From: Symbiotaphrina buchneri
Lineage: Eukaryota; Ascomycota; Symbiotaphrinales; Symbiotaphrinaceae
Assembly (NCBI GenBank): GCA_001599915.1
Contig: BCIG01000015.1
Span: 558,001 to 622,000, forward strand
Direction: 5' to 3'
DNA length: 64,000 nt
Shown: positions 12,759 to 24,634 of the stretch, piece after piece
Position numbering within the stretch: position 1 is the first letter of the stretch
Layout: every line of letters starts with the position of its first letter
Translations under genes and position numbers: made by a program
The notes under the pieces: model-generated
Told to the model about the DNA's origin: nothing
The model's input: the letters and a program-made list of their open reading frames with translations, nothing else
Databases searched by the model: none

Positions 12759-13487
12759 TTTGGGTACTCGCGGCGGAGTTTTGCACGACTTTTAGCAACG
12801 TCAGATAGCACGAAACAGCGGGCTGTGATGGTAATAACACCAAATTTCGATCATTAAGTCTCTTTGACATCGGGGCCCTCTCTACAGGCCTGTCTTCCAA
12901 CAGTCCAGCAAGCCCTGACATGAGCCTTGGCTTAGTCTGTTGCATGCTCGTTCTCTTTTATAAAGTCGGCGACAGCGGGTCAAGCAACTACGTGGAACAT
13001 GTCATGTTGAACTTGTATAATTGACGGAACAACCTAACCCTAACACTCTCAACGTTACAGAATCCAACGCAGACAAGCCGCAGTTCTCCAACCTTCCCAT
13101 TTGGGCAGCGAGACCGGCAGATAGCGGGTACAACGACCATATCTACCCTTTAGGAAAACCACCCCCTTGCTCGGTAGGAGGTGGAAACCTGGCCAAGGCA
13201 TTACGGAGCGCGTGATACAAATATGCAGAGGCAGAGCACATTAAATCAAACAAAACTTCCGACAGACAAGTATCTTAGCAGGATCGCGGAGTGCAATTCC
13301 ACATCCAGGCAAGGTGCGAAATCCAGTAAGCAGGAGGAACCTGCTCAAACTGCTAATGTGTTATCACTCGCAGATCAATCTCAGACGCGACTGCGGCAAC
13401 GCCGGAGCGTGGTTACTTACACTTTTCGAAACAGATGTCAATCTCGTCGTCCTCCCATCCGACAGTGCTGCAACTGGGATGATAGCC
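12759..13487. other. Gene-poor stretch
   Basis: No supported gene is seen. Two telomere-like CCTAAC units occur at about 13033-13044, but they are isolated. Part of the right end (about 13270-13487) could hold the 3' exons of the doubtful gene that starts at 13886. Confidence 0.5.
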
Positions 13488-13886
13488 CTATTCTTTGCTG
13501 TTGCTGCAGACTCGGTGAACGGCTTCCCAAAGCTCCATGATCTCCTCTGGGTCAGAATCCGGGACAAGCGGATCGTGGAGACGAAGAATGATTGGGTGGC
13601 GAGGAGGTTGTCCCAGACGAAGGGAGATTCTCTTTACCGGGCGGGGTCCCATTCGAAGGACCAGCCTCGTGACTGGTGGCTTGCCGGCGTCGTGGTGTTG
13701 CGACCAATTCATGTTGGTTGACGAATTCGATGAAGAAGAATGCTTCTTAGTGGAAGCTATCAAAGAATGAGACACGGTACGGGTAATGATGGTTTGGAAT
13801 ACGCTGGAAATAATCTTCCAGCAAGGTACAAAGCAGAAATGCCGTCTTATACGACGTAGCTCACCTTTCTTGACGAGTTGAGCCAT
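13488..13886 (-). CDS. Doubtful small spliced gene (hypothetical protein)
   Basis: ATG at 13886, a 22-base exon (13886-13865), a 108-base intron with strong ends (AAG|GTGAGC ... TTTGATAG) and a second exon (13756-13488) give 96 residues: MAQLVKKASTKKHSSSS..., then a basic middle and an acidic end (DPEEIMELWEAVHR). The clean Ser-rich join after splicing is the main support. Upstream in the same frame VHLAGTAGLLF precedes MAQLV, which would make a hydrophobic segment. The gene may therefore start further upstream, with an acceptor TTCCCAG near 13923. After the TAG the same frame continues for about 24 codons (…GWEDDEIDICFEK) and meets a GTAAGT donor. No family is recognised. It could be a membrane protein gene, a decayed gene, or chance. 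Confidence 0.38.
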   Translation of the reverse strand: MAQLVKKGELRRIRRHFCFVPCWKIISSVFQTIITRTVSHSLIASTKKHSSSSNSSTNMNWSQHHDAGKPPVTRLVLRMGPRPVKRISLRLGQPPRHPIILRLHDPLVPDSDPEEIMELWEAVHRVCSNSKE

Positions 13887-15156
13887 GAATAGCAGGCCTG
13901 CGGTGCCGGCTAAGTGAACTGGGAATCGATCTGTAGGTTGTTCTCAACAGATACAGCACCTTTCGATGCAGAGTGTGACAGCTTCTGGAACGCAAGGAAG
14001 AAAGGAAGGAGACTCATGCCCCTGGTGGAAGCATGTCGTATTTATATTCTCTCTGGGATCCATGAGGCCGTCAAGGTCGGTTTCACAGTTCTTGTACCGC
14101 ATCCCACAGGTCGCAGGCTTTCTATCATCAAGGTGTGCCGGATCCCAGTTTACAGGTTGAAAAATGCCATAGCCAAAGACCACATGGCGCCAAATCAGTG
14201 GGAGGAAAATGCAATGACGATGCTCGCAGCGAGCATGGGAATGCCGCGAAGCCCAGGACGGACGCTCAAGGCAGAAGCGTAAGAAGAATTGACCACTATC
14301 AGCACACATTGGAAGAAATTTGATGAAGGCTTCCTTGGTGACCAAGGGACAATCCAAAAGAGTCAACCAAATGCGGTGATACATAGAACAGGGACAGCTT
14401 TTAAGATCGCTTGCGGCCCGAAAGGGGGTCGGGATGCTGTCATGGCCACAAGGGTTGCGGAGCATCCACACTGGCGCTGTCAAAAAAAGGTGAGATACAG
14501 TAGGGGTCATGGGCACAACTGATCGCGCTTCGGGAGGCTTCTCAGTGTGGACATGATGTTTGCGACAGGCAGACCCGACGTTTTCAGCATGAGTCGTCGC
14601 AGCTATGGACATTGGAGATCACGCCTGACCGTGGAGACACACGGCAGCAATCAAAATAACAAGCTTATATGACAGCAGGGGTGAGTGTACCTTAGACAAC
14701 TGAGCAGTCCAGAAAAAGCGTCAAGGCGGTACCTTAGGCGGTAACTCGCTAAGGTAGGTCAGGTACCTACTTTATTTACTAGTACGATATTAATGGGCGA
14801 AGTGCGAAGTACCTTCATTTCTCTACCCAGGTGGGCGGTGACCAGCTTGACGGTACATGGATGCGTGTACCGGAGAATCGTTTTTCCAGTCCCTGCCTCA
14901 ACCGTTGAACTTCTCTGCCTGTCGAGCTGTTTAGAATGCACGGAGTACGGAATACCCATATCGACCTTGCCGGTGTGTACAATAATCCAATAGACACACC
15001 TCGACTATTCTGATATGGACAATGTCTGATAAACCGTCAATGCCACAACGCTAGCACCGGTGCCGCTGACCTGGTGTGTGTCTGTTCGATCTGCATAGAG
15101 CTCGAGAAGATCAGGGCTATGATAGCTGGAGGGCCTTTGTTCGCCGAGCCCCCATC
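13887..15156. other. Unassigned region and COQ3 promoter
   Basis: A 222-codon open frame on the minus strand (14612-13944) is Cys/His/Pro-rich with no recognisable domain. A second minus frame in the same place has a hydrophobic stretch (IPMLAASIVIAF). These may be exons of a gene continuing into 13886-13488, but I could not build a consistent model. GGTACCTTAGG/GGTACCTA strings at about 14728-14768 lie 390-430 bases before COQ3. Confidence 0.4.
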
Positions 15157-15996
15157 ATGCTTTCGCTTCGATTCGTGGCTGTACGACCCGTCAGTCTTCT
15201 CCGGGGTCGGCAAGTCCGCTTTGCCTCGTCGATTCATGGCTCGGTCGACCAGACCGAACTCTCCCACTTCTCAGCGCTTGCCTCCAGCTGGTGGGACCCA
15301 TACGGGCCATCCCGCTTGTTACACCTGATGAACCCACTTCGTCATGATTTCATATCAGCGTGCCTAGCCTCACAACCAGATGCTAATCCACCGGAGAGAA
15401 AACTTCGCTATCTAGACATAGGCTGCGGAGGCGGAATCTTTGTCGAGAGCGCAGCAAGACTGGGGCATACACAAAAAGCGGTGGGGGTGGATCCTGGACC
15501 TGATGTGATCGCCGTTGCACGAGCACATGCCATGAAAGATCCAGACCTTGCACGGCAGTCCTCTAGATTGAAATACATCAATTCGTCCGTAGAGGACCTT
15601 CCAGTCCCGAAAAGTACGGATGAGCAGTACGACATCATGACCATTTTCGAAGTCATTGAGCACGTTCCCTACCCCGCTGCATTCTTGGAGACTTGCCTGC
15701 CATTTGTTAAGCCTGGCGGATGGATAGTTATGAGTACGATTGCTCGGACATGGACGTCGTGGCTCACAACAAAGATTATTGCCGAAGACGTGGCAAGGAT
15801 TGTACCGCGGGGCACTCATGATTGGGCCAAGTATATCAACGAAGACGAGCTCCGAGGATGGTTCCAGCGGAAAGATGGCTGGGGTCTGGCGCGAAGCATG
15901 GGTGTGATGTACGTTCCTGGCCTCGGCTGGAAAGAAGTTGTAGGAGGGGAGAAATTGGGGAACTATTTCTTCGGAGTACGAAAAGATCCGCTTTGA
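15157..15996 (+). CDS. COQ3: Ubiquinone biosynthesis O-methyltransferase, mitochondrial (Coq3)
   Basis: A SAM-dependent methyltransferase that performs both O-methylations of the coenzyme Q head group, on the matrix face of the mitochondrial inner membrane in the CoQ synthome. The single exon gives 279 residues (yeast Coq3 is about 310). The N-terminus MLSLRFVAVRPVSLLRGRQV is a typical Arg-rich, acid-free mitochondrial presequence, so I chose the ATG at 15157 although the frame is open further upstream. UbiG-family hallmarks are present: FSALASSWWDPYGPSRLLHLMNP (about residues 38-60; WWD and LH.MNP), SAM motif I YLDIGCGGGIF (85-95), an acidic loop GVDPGPD, and FEVIEHVP followed by PGGWIVMSTIART. 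The 3' end is convergent with TFIIE-beta 282 bases away. Confidence 0.95.
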   Translation: MLSLRFVAVRPVSLLRGRQVRFASSIHGSVDQTELSHFSALASSWWDPYGPSRLLHLMNPLRHDFISACLASQPDANPPERKLRYLDIGCGGGIFVESAARLGHTQKAVGVDPGPDVIAVARAHAMKDPDLARQSSRLKYINSSVEDLPVPKSTDEQYDIMTIFEVIEHVPYPAAFLETCLPFVKPGGWIVMSTIARTWTSWLTTKIIAEDVARIVPRGTHDWAKYINEDELRGWFQRKDGWGLARSMGVMYVPGLGWKEVVGGEKLGNYFFGVRKDPL

Positions 15997-16278
15997 CCAG
16001 TTACAATAGGCTTCAGTAATTGCCTAAAAACTTAGAACGTATGGTGCCTGGATGTCCAGCTCATTGCTATCTCCGAGCTAACCAGCTTTACCATAGTTCC
16101 ATCCCAGTCGGTGGAACTCCTGTCATAATCTGTGCGTGACCCCAAGGTCCTTGAGCGAGTTTCACAAGTCCTCCCCCGTAGGGTATCATGCGCATCGGTC
16201 AGTAGAAGGGCACCTATAATCCCTTTCTCCTTCCGAAAGTAAGAGATGCACGGCATAAAGCCAGCTGCCGGGCATCAT

Positions 16279-17175
16279 CTACCTTTTCTTGCCGCCACCT
16301 TTCTCATCTTTTGTGTAGTCTTTGAGGATTCCCATCATGTGCTTGTTTGTGATCCTATTTCCACCTCCTCTTCTGGGCTTCTTTTTGGACTTCTCCTTCC
16401 CCCGAGGTTTCTGAACCACGCTGCCTCCATTCTTCCCTGTTGGAGTCAATCCCGCTTTCTCCAACTCTGCAGTTAGGTCGCCTGTAGCTGGCATGGTAAT
16501 CTTGTGCCACAAAGCTTGGAATTCTGGTTCGACATGTTGGCTCAGCGAAGGATCATCTGCCCAGACCATCCTCGGTCGATTGTCCTTCCTATTGCGCGTC
16601 ACTAAGATCTTCGATTCTGCTTCAAGTGCATCGATAGCATCCTCTGCCGCAGGCCAACCATCCTTCAACTCCCTGACCAGAAGGCCCTGCGCCGTTGATT
16701 GGGACTGAAGACGGCGCAGGAGATCATCAGCGCTCCGAATATTATGTTTCGGCCTGTATCTATATGTCCCTTGTCCTTCAGCGGCCGCCGCGTCGTATTC
16801 GACCTGAGGATGCTTATTGAGAATGGCCCGTATCTTTCTTCGGTCATCAGCATGTTGATGTTGAAGAGAAAGATATCCAATAATTTGCTGGAAGGTTTGA
16901 GGGGTCTCTTTCGACCTAAGGTAATCCAGGGCGTACGTCACTTGTGTCATGACCTCCCGGCCAAAGCCTGTATCGGCGGGTTGGGAGTAGACCACATTGG
17001 TCTCGACTGGACGCTTCCTCTTTGCATCTTTACTAGTACCAGTAGAAGTAGCAGAACCGGCAGGCGACAATGTCGAGACAGGCTGAGTGGAGACAGTGCG
17101 CTTGCTCGAAAGCTTAGAGGACGAGGATGTGAGGTCGGACTTGAAGGCGTTGAGCTGGCTTTGAAGATAAGACAT
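16279..17175 (-). CDS. TFA2: Transcription initiation factor IIE, beta subunit
   Basis: A subunit of the general RNA polymerase II factor TFIIE. It works with TFIIE-alpha to recruit and stimulate TFIIH and to help open promoter DNA. A single exon of 298 residues starts at MSYLQSQLNAFKSDL; the frame runs a few codons further upstream but this start matches the family. A Ser/Thr-rich linker and basic KDAKRKRP precede the winged-helix region (about residues 75-150: REVMTQVTYALDYLRSKE, RRKIRAILNKHPQVEYD, GTYRYRPKHNI). A second winged-helix-like segment (LVRELKDGWPAAEDAIDALE) and a very basic C-terminal tail (KSKKKPRRGGG ... KGGGKKR), expected for DNA contact, follow. It is divergent from MLP1 across about 790 bases. 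Confidence 0.93.
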   Translation of the reverse strand: MSYLQSQLNAFKSDLTSSSSKLSSKRTVSTQPVSTLSPAGSATSTGTSKDAKRKRPVETNVVYSQPADTGFGREVMTQVTYALDYLRSKETPQTFQQIIGYLSLQHQHADDRRKIRAILNKHPQVEYDAAAAEGQGTYRYRPKHNIRSADDLLRRLQSQSTAQGLLVRELKDGWPAAEDAIDALEAESKILVTRNRKDNRPRMVWADDPSLSQHVEPEFQALWHKITMPATGDLTAELEKAGLTPTGKNGGSVVQKPRGKEKSKKKPRRGGGNRITNKHMMGILKDYTKDEKGGGKKR

Positions 17176-17962
17176 ATCGATTGCGTTTGAGCCTGGCAGG
17201 CAGGACACGGTATCACGAGACGCTAGGGCGAGCGAGTCGCAATGAGGAGATCAGAGGCAAACTTCGAGCGAATAAGATGAGGTCACGGAGCGTGCTCCTG
17301 TCCCGGCCAGGCGCCTAGGCGCTCTGGAATGAATGTCCTACTCTCTCTACACGCCTTGTTAACGGATGCAGAATGGGTGAAAGGCTATCGGACCTTGCAG
17401 GACAAAGGCAGCTCCTGTTAGTCTTAGATGAGCTCGCATGCCTGTTGCGGCCAAATTGTAAGGCCAATAGGACGCTTGAGAAGAGGAAGCGTATTCAGGG
17501 CTACAAACAAAGCTGAACGGAATCAGAGCTTGCAGCCTACCTTTGTTTTATGGAGATGGGTGAATGCGGTTGTCGGTTGCCCTGCCTGCCTGCCCTTTGA
17601 CGTTGCGCAATGCCAAGACGCCGCTTCCGTTAGACTCTGGAGCCCTTCAATTCAGTGACACAGCTCCATCGTCCTTGAACAGCCAAAGCTCGAGTTGCGG
17701 CTGCGCCCATCCCAGCACCTCCTACACCCAGAAGATCCTGGAGGGCAAGCATCTGTCGAGAATGCTATAAGCTCTCCGCGACCCTGGTATGCAGTAGCAT
17801 CGACCAATACTCCATAGGCGAGCGCGTCTGCAACCACATCGGCGCGAGAACCGTGCAGGTAAGCCTGGCTGCACGCGTTGAAGGTATCGGCGACGTGGAC
17901 CTCTGTTGAAACTGTCTCTGGTTTGGAGCAGTCCACCGGGCAAGTCTTCGACGGCAAACAAG
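17176..17962. promoter_or_regulatory. Divergent promoter, TFA2 / MLP1
   Basis: A 787-base region between two divergently transcribed essential nuclear genes. No gene is supported within it. Minus-strand frames over 17652-18214 are shadows of the MLP1 start and leader. Confidence 0.6.
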
Positions 17963-20900
17963 ATGGCCGCCCCCGCGGTTGACCTGCCCTACATCGCAAC
18001 GTCCTACGCCATTCCAGAGACCACTCTCGCGAATCTCCTTGAAGAACCCACCAGAGAACTGGTAGAGTCTCTTCTGCAGAGCATCGCAACGAAAGCTCGC
18101 GAATTCGAGGATGTGAAAGCTGATAAGCTTCGTCTGGAGGTGGAGTTGGAAAATGCAGTGCGAGGAGGGGAGACGAAAGCCAGGGTCCTCAAGGGTACCA
18201 TAGAGAGGACCCAAAAAGAGACGGCTGAACTTAGAACAAAGCTACAGGAAGCGGGCATGTCCATCAATATAAATTTTGAAAACTTTCAAGCCTACTAACA
18301 TCGTTCTCAGAAAATGCCCGCTCGACTCTTGAACGAGAACTCCAGGACCTGAAGTCGTCGTCATCAGCTTCTGTCTCGGAGGTCCAGGCTTTGCACGCGC
18401 GAATCGCGTCCCTTGAGTCTTCTAATCGAGATACCCTTTCGCTTTTGGAGTCGAGGTCGACTGCTTATGACCGTCTCGCCGAAGAACTATCATCCCAACA
18501 TCAGAAGACCGTTGAACTGCGACGCGACGTGTCACGGCTAGAACAGCAAGTGCAAGCCGCGGAAGCTGCTGCAAATAGCTCCAAGTTCAAGGAACAAAGC
18601 CTACAGCAGGAGCTCGAGCTCCTGAAGCGCAACAATGACTGGTTCGAATCGGAACTGAAGGCCAAGTCGGAGGAATATCTAAAATACAGAAAGGAAAAAG
18701 GTGCCCGTATCGCTGAACTTCAACGGCAAAATGAGGATGCGAATTCCACCATCGAGTCCCTTCGCCGCACCGAGACTGGTCTAAGGGAGCGATTGGCGGA
18801 GGTTAGCCAAAAGGCTGACGATGCACTTTCTAAGATCCAGCAACTGCAGGAGGAGGCTGCGCGGGCGGAGGAAGCTTCCAGAATTGAACTTGAAAGCGCC
18901 AACCGCCTTGCCGAACTGCAGAAGAATGCGGCGAATACTGCCAAGGAGCGCATGCAGGAGTTCCAGACCATTGTCGAGCAAGTTAAAGAAGACGCAGCGG
19001 AAGAAATTGGTAATCTGCAGGCGCGGCTTGATGAGGAGCATATCGAAAGAGAGAACGCCGAGAGGCGGATCGAGGAACTCGAGACGCAGATTGAGAGGCT
19101 CGAAGCCACACTGTCCTCCATGCAGGCTACTGATTCCGTTCCGGGTACACCGAGACGAGAGCTCAATGGTAGTGGTGTCAATACTCCTGTTAAATTTGGC
19201 TCTTCTAGTGCATCGCGCGTAAAAGGGGGATTGACCATGACTCAGCTCTACAGTGATTATACTAACACTAAAGCTGAACTTGAAACTGAGCGGAGACGGA
19301 ACGAGCGGCTCAGCAGTACCATCGATGATATGATCCGGGATCTGGAGTCTAAGCAGCCGGAGATGGAGGAATTGAAGGCCGACCATGAACGTCTGCAGCA
19401 AGAAATGGTCGGGATGTCGACAATGCTCGAGGAAGCTATGGCCGATCGTGATCGGGCGAGGAAAGATGCGAGAAAATGGGAGGGTGAGGTGAATGCGCTT
19501 TCGCGAGAAGGAGAACTTCTGCGACAACAGCTGCGTGATCTGAGCGCACAGATTAAAATGTTGCTTCTCGAAATCCATGTCCGAGACGAAGGTTTAGAAG
19601 CCTTATCGGCCACTGATCGACTACAAATGGAACGTCTGGCTAGAGGCGAAATCGACGAGAACGCCTTCGAGGGAATGACAGATACTGGCCGTTTCATAAG
19701 TCAGCGGCTGACCATATTCAGAGACATCAAGCAACTTCAAGAGCAAAATGTCAATCTTTTGCGTGTTACACGAGAATTGGGCGAGAAAATGGAAGGAGAG
19801 GAAGCGCAGGCCAAACAGTCTCAGCAAGCCGAAGACCAGAAGGAGCTGGAGAATTTACGGAACCGGGTCGAGAGATATCAGGACGAGATTAAGGCTATGG
19901 TCACACAGTCTCAGAGCTATATTCGGGAGCGTGACATGTTCCGGCGAATGCTGTCACATCGAGGACAACTGCCTGCTAATGCTGACATTACCTCCTTATT
20001 CGGACAGTCCGTCGATGGAACGACGATTCCCGCGACTCCGCGTTCAGGTAGCGTCGTGCATGGAGAGGAGCAATCGCCGAATGCGAAACAGCTTGCGGAC
20101 TATGCCAAGTTACTCAAAGACCTACAAAGTCACTTCGACGCCTCTCGCACAGAAGCAGCCGCAGATCATAGAGCCCTGAAAGAACAGATTGACCAGCTCG
20201 CACGGAGGAACGGTGAATTGCAGGGTGAAACTGCCCGTAGCTCGAGCCAGCTTACCCTCGCTCATGAGCGTTATGAGATGCTTTCGGCCAATTATGCAAT
20301 GTTGCAAAAAGAGAACAACGAGCTTCAAAGGAGGTCTCAATCCTTGGCTGAGGCGGCTGCTAAACAGGACTTCCGGACTCAACAGGTGGCCGAAGAACTT
20401 GTTGAGGCCAAGGCACTCGTGGATAGCATGCGGAATGAGGTTGCCAACCTCAAAGCTGAGAAAGACCTTTGGAAGAAGATCGAGAAGAGGTTGAGTGACG
20501 ATAATGAAGCCTTGGTTAACGAGAAAAATCGGTTGAATGCCCTGATCACCAGCTTACAAAACCTGCAGAATGAAAGAGAACTGGCGGACTCGGAGAATAG
20601 ACGGAAGCTTCAAGCTCGGGCAGACTCGTTAGAGTCCGAACTTCAGTCTACGAAAAGGAAATTGGACACAGAAGTTGAAGATAGCAAAAAGGCCGCTCTA
20701 CGAAGGGAATATGAACATCAGCAATCCCAGAAGAGGATCGACGATCTTATGACAAGCTTGGGCTCTGTCAGAGAAGAACTCGTTGCTGCAAAGACCACTA
20801 AAGACCATCTCCAAGCCAGAGTTGATGAGCTGACTATAGAACTACGAAGTGCAGAAGAAAGGGTACAGGTACTGCAACCCCGTCCAACACCCCGGAATAT

Positions 20901-23900
20901 CTCCGCCGAAGATACTGCAGCCAACTCGGCAAATGAACCATCGGCAGAAGATGGTGTTAGTCGAGATCAGGAGTTAGCTGTAGAAGTTTCCGAACTGAAG
21001 CGAGATCTTGAATTGGCGAAGGCCGAGTTGGAATTGGCCAAGAACCAGGTCGAGCAATATAAGGCAATCAGTCAAGCCTCTGAAGAAGAGTTGCAAAGCT
21101 TGAATGAGACCCACGATCAGTACCGGGAGGAAACCGATCGGTTAATTCAGGAGAAGGATGACAAAATCCGGGAGATGGAGCAACGCATTGATGAGATCAC
21201 CTCGGAGCTGGCCAATACCAACACCGAGCTGTCCAGCGTCCGCGCCGAACAGAGCGAGAAGTCACGCCAATTCGAAGAGCAAAGATCTGCTTTTGAGGCC
21301 GAGATTGCTCGTCTCAAAGATGAGGATGAACGGCATGCCGCTGCAGCACAATTCCATCAAGGAGATCTCAAAGCTCAGGCCGACATTGCTCAACAAGCTC
21401 AGCAGAATTACGAAAATGAACTTCTCAAACATGCAGAAGCAGCCAAAGGTCTACAAAAAGTTCGGAATGAGTACAACCAACTGCGCATGGAGGTCGCCGG
21501 CCTACGGAGCGAGGCGGAAGCCGCGAAAACTACACTGAGTCACAGCGAGCAGAGCTGGGCTGAGACGAAGGATCGGTACGAGAAAGAAATAGCAGAAATG
21601 AGGTCACGAAAGAATGACGCCGACGCTCAAAACAAGATATTGCATGAGCAGTTGGAAAATGTTACAAGCCAGATCGCAGCGCTGCAATGTAACCGGCTAC
21701 CCGCGGACAAGGACAACCTCGAACAAGGAACATCTGATTCGTCAATCCAGAATCTTCAAGAAGTCATCAAGTATCTCAGACGAGAGAAAGAGATTGTTGA
21801 TGTTCAATATGAGCTTTCCATGCAAGAGGCGAGGAGACTCAAGCAACAGCTTGATTACACTCAATCTCAGCTGGATGAGACACGGCTGAAACTTGATCAA
21901 GAACGGCGCAGCCAAGTGGACAGGGAACGGACTTCGCTCAATCACAGCCAGTTGTTGGAGACTATCAATGAACTGAATGTCTTCCGGGAGAGCAGCACTA
22001 CCCTTCGAGCTGAAGCAAGACAGGCTCAGTCTGAGCTGGCGGAGAAGTCGAAGCGTGTGGACGAGCTCGTGGAACAAATGCAGCCCCTTCAGTCACGCAT
22101 ACATGAGTTGGAAAACGAGAAAGAACTCAAAGATGGGGAACTCAAGCTGTTGCAAGAAGACCGCGACAGGTGGCAACAGCGGACGCAAAATATATTGCAG
22201 AAGTATGACCGTGTGGATCCAGCGGAGCTGGAGTCTCTGAAGGAGCAAATACGCGCCCTTCAAGCCGAGAAAGAAGCGCTCCTCGCGGATAAGCATTCTC
22301 TTCAAGAGAAGGTAGATGCTTTCGAGGAACAGATTCGGCAGACCAAAGAAGAAATGGAAGCAAACCATCAAGAAAAACGCCAAAAGTTGATCGACCAGTT
22401 CAAGGCACGGAATAGAGAGCAGAACACCAAGTTTGCGGCCAAGAACGAGCAGTGGCAAGCTGTGGTTAAGGAAAAGGAGGAACTTGAGCAGCAATTGGCT
22501 ACTCTGAGAGAAGGACTCGACAAAGTCCGGGCCGAAAGAGAACAAGCGATTGCCAACTCTGTCTCTGCTGAGCCGGTGCAGGCGGAGCCAAATCCGCCCC
22601 AAGATACGAATATGGTAGACAGCGCTGAGGAAGGCCAAATTAGTGAGGATGCGCCAACCGAAACTGCTTCATCTTCTCAAGAAGAAATGGCCGCTCTGCG
22701 GACAAGGGCCGAGACGGCCGAGGCTATGGCACAAGAGGAAGCTTCCCGAGCTGCAAGCTTGCAGAGTCAAATAACGCTACTACAGTCCCGTATCACTGAA
22801 CTTGAAGGTTCTATAGTAAGTTTCACCGGTATTGTGTGCGGGCGTAAAACTGACTGATACCGTCCAGGTTCATCTTCAACGCCAACTTGACGAGGCAAAC
22901 GATCAGATCACCAGCCTATCATCACGTCCAGAAGTCTCTGCTGAAACACTCGCTGGTGGTTCACAGGAGCAATTAGAGAGGCTCCAGCAAGATCTTGCAG
23001 AGGCCCAGCGAGAGGTGGAGAATTTGCGATCCAGCACTGCGGCTACGAGCGCCACAGTTGTTACTCCCGTTTCTCTTGAAATCGACGAGGCCGCAACAAG
23101 GGTGGCGGACCAGGTAGAGAAAATCAAGGCAGACCTCGAGGCTAAACACAATGAGCGACTCGAGGAATTAGTGAAACAATTTAACGGACGTGCGGACCAG
23201 ATGAAGGCTCAATTGTCTAAGAAACTTTCTGAGGGCAAGGCGCAGATTCGGCAGACTCTTGAGTCGGAGCATAAAGAAGCGATGGATAAACTACGTGCGG
23301 AGCATCAGCAGGAGCTTGAAACCCTGAGAGCGCGGCACCAAGAGGAGGTGTCGCGCTTGCGCTCAGAGGTGGAGACTAAACCAGTGCAGATCAGCAATGG
23401 CGAAGCAACAACGGAGTTAGGGAAGGAGGATGCGGTAGATGCCAAACAAGAGCCGCAGCAGCGACCCCCTTTATCTGAATGGCAACTATCCGAGGGTGAG
23501 GTAAAGGATTTCGTGGCCAGCAACAATGTCGTAAGGGATATCATCAAGCGCAACATCACCACCCAAACTGCAAAGGTCGAGGCACGTGTCCGAGAAGAAC
23601 AGGAGAAAATCGCTACAGAGAAGCTTGAAGAATTCAGAAAGAAAGCTGAAACAGCGAAAGAACAAGCAGTGATGATGGAGGGCAAGAAGTACAGTGTCAA
23701 GATTAGTATGGCGGAGAACAAGGCTCGTCTTTTAGCTGTTAAGTTGGAGGTGGTTGAGAAAGCCGCGAAAGATACTCCAGAGAAGCCTGTGGCTGAGGTC
23801 TGGGCTATCGTGAAGGACCTCAAGTTACCTCCTTCCACTTCCGGAACACAGACTGCCAGTCATCAAGGACAAAGGCCTGGGCAGACAGCAATCACCCCAC

Positions 23901-24634
23901 AACCAGCAGCAGCAGCTCAGCAGCCACACGTGCCTCGGGTTTCGACGACTTTCGGTCAGCCAACACCAGCACAGCCCCAATTGAGGCGAGCGTCCGGCGC
24001 CGCGCAAGCGCAAGGCCAGCAGCAGGTATCGCAAGGTGGAGTTGGCTCGCCGGTGCAAGGAAATCAGGCACAGAAGACCCTAAATGAGATCCCTCCTGCA
24101 GCGCCTTCGCCGCAGCAGACATCCATTCCATCTGCTGCAGAGCAGCAGCAGCAGACTCAGCCGCCTAGCCAGCAGCAAGATGGAAGCTTGCCGGCAAGGC
24201 CTCCGCAATCAAATCATCCTCATGCGGGTACAGGGCCTGGGGCCCTGCGAGGGTTGATGCAACAATCCGCGATACCAAGAGGGGGACAAAGAGGCGGTCG
24301 CGGCGGAGGAAGAGGGAATGCACAATCTCAACAACAGGCAAGCCAGTCTGTTCAGATTCCTAGCGGCCAACAAGGCAACCAGACAAGAGGAGGCGTGCAG
24401 TCCAATCTACCTAGAGGGAATGGCCGAGGAAGAGGTGGCCAGGGTAGAGGGACGGCGCAACAGCCCAATCAGGTCCAAGCACCAGGAGGTCAGGGCAGTT
24501 CTCGAGGAGCACTCAATGCAAACGCGAGGCAGTTTGTCCCTCAGGGGCAAAAGCGCGGTCGGGATGAGCTCTCTGAAGGTACTGATGGCGGGGCGGGCGG
24601 CAAGAGGCCCAGGGGTGGAGGGCGAGGCGGCTGA
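17963..24634 (+). CDS. MLP1: Nuclear pore basket protein Mlp1/TPR
   Basis: A structural coiled coil of the nuclear basket that tethers mRNA quality control, chromatin and spindle-checkpoint proteins (Mad1/Mad2) at the pore. Three exons (17963-18254, 18311-22815, 22868-24634) encode 2187 residues. Nearly continuous heptad-rich coiled coil runs from about residue 45 to about 1750. The TPR/MLP core region is recognisable near residues 1050-1180 (LQEVIKYLRREKEIVDVQYELS) and again near the LKEQIRALQAEKEALLADK stretch. A conserved end of coil (QKLIDQFKARNREQN) and an acidic patch precede a Gln/Pro/Gly/RGG-rich, basic C-terminal tail (GGKRPRGGGRGG) with nuclear-import character. Intron 1 uses a GC donor (GCATGT ... 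CTCAG); only this join keeps the heptads in frame (KLQEA|ENARSTLE). Intron 2 is ordinary (GTAAGT). The many open frames on the other strand are compositional shadows. Confidence 0.95.

Noticed and set aside
13033-13044. Interstitial telomere repeat (CCTAAC)2
   Set aside because: Only two units, so it cannot be told from chance.
13944-14612. 222-codon minus-strand open frame as a single-exon gene
   Set aside because: No domain, odd Cys/His/Pro-rich composition, and a competing hydrophobic frame in the same place. At most parts of it are exons, so I did not call it as a gene.
18720-24131. Many long frames antisense to MLP1
   Set aside because: Coiled-coil codons rich in GAG/GAA/CAG rarely give stops on the other strand. 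No domains and no splice logic.
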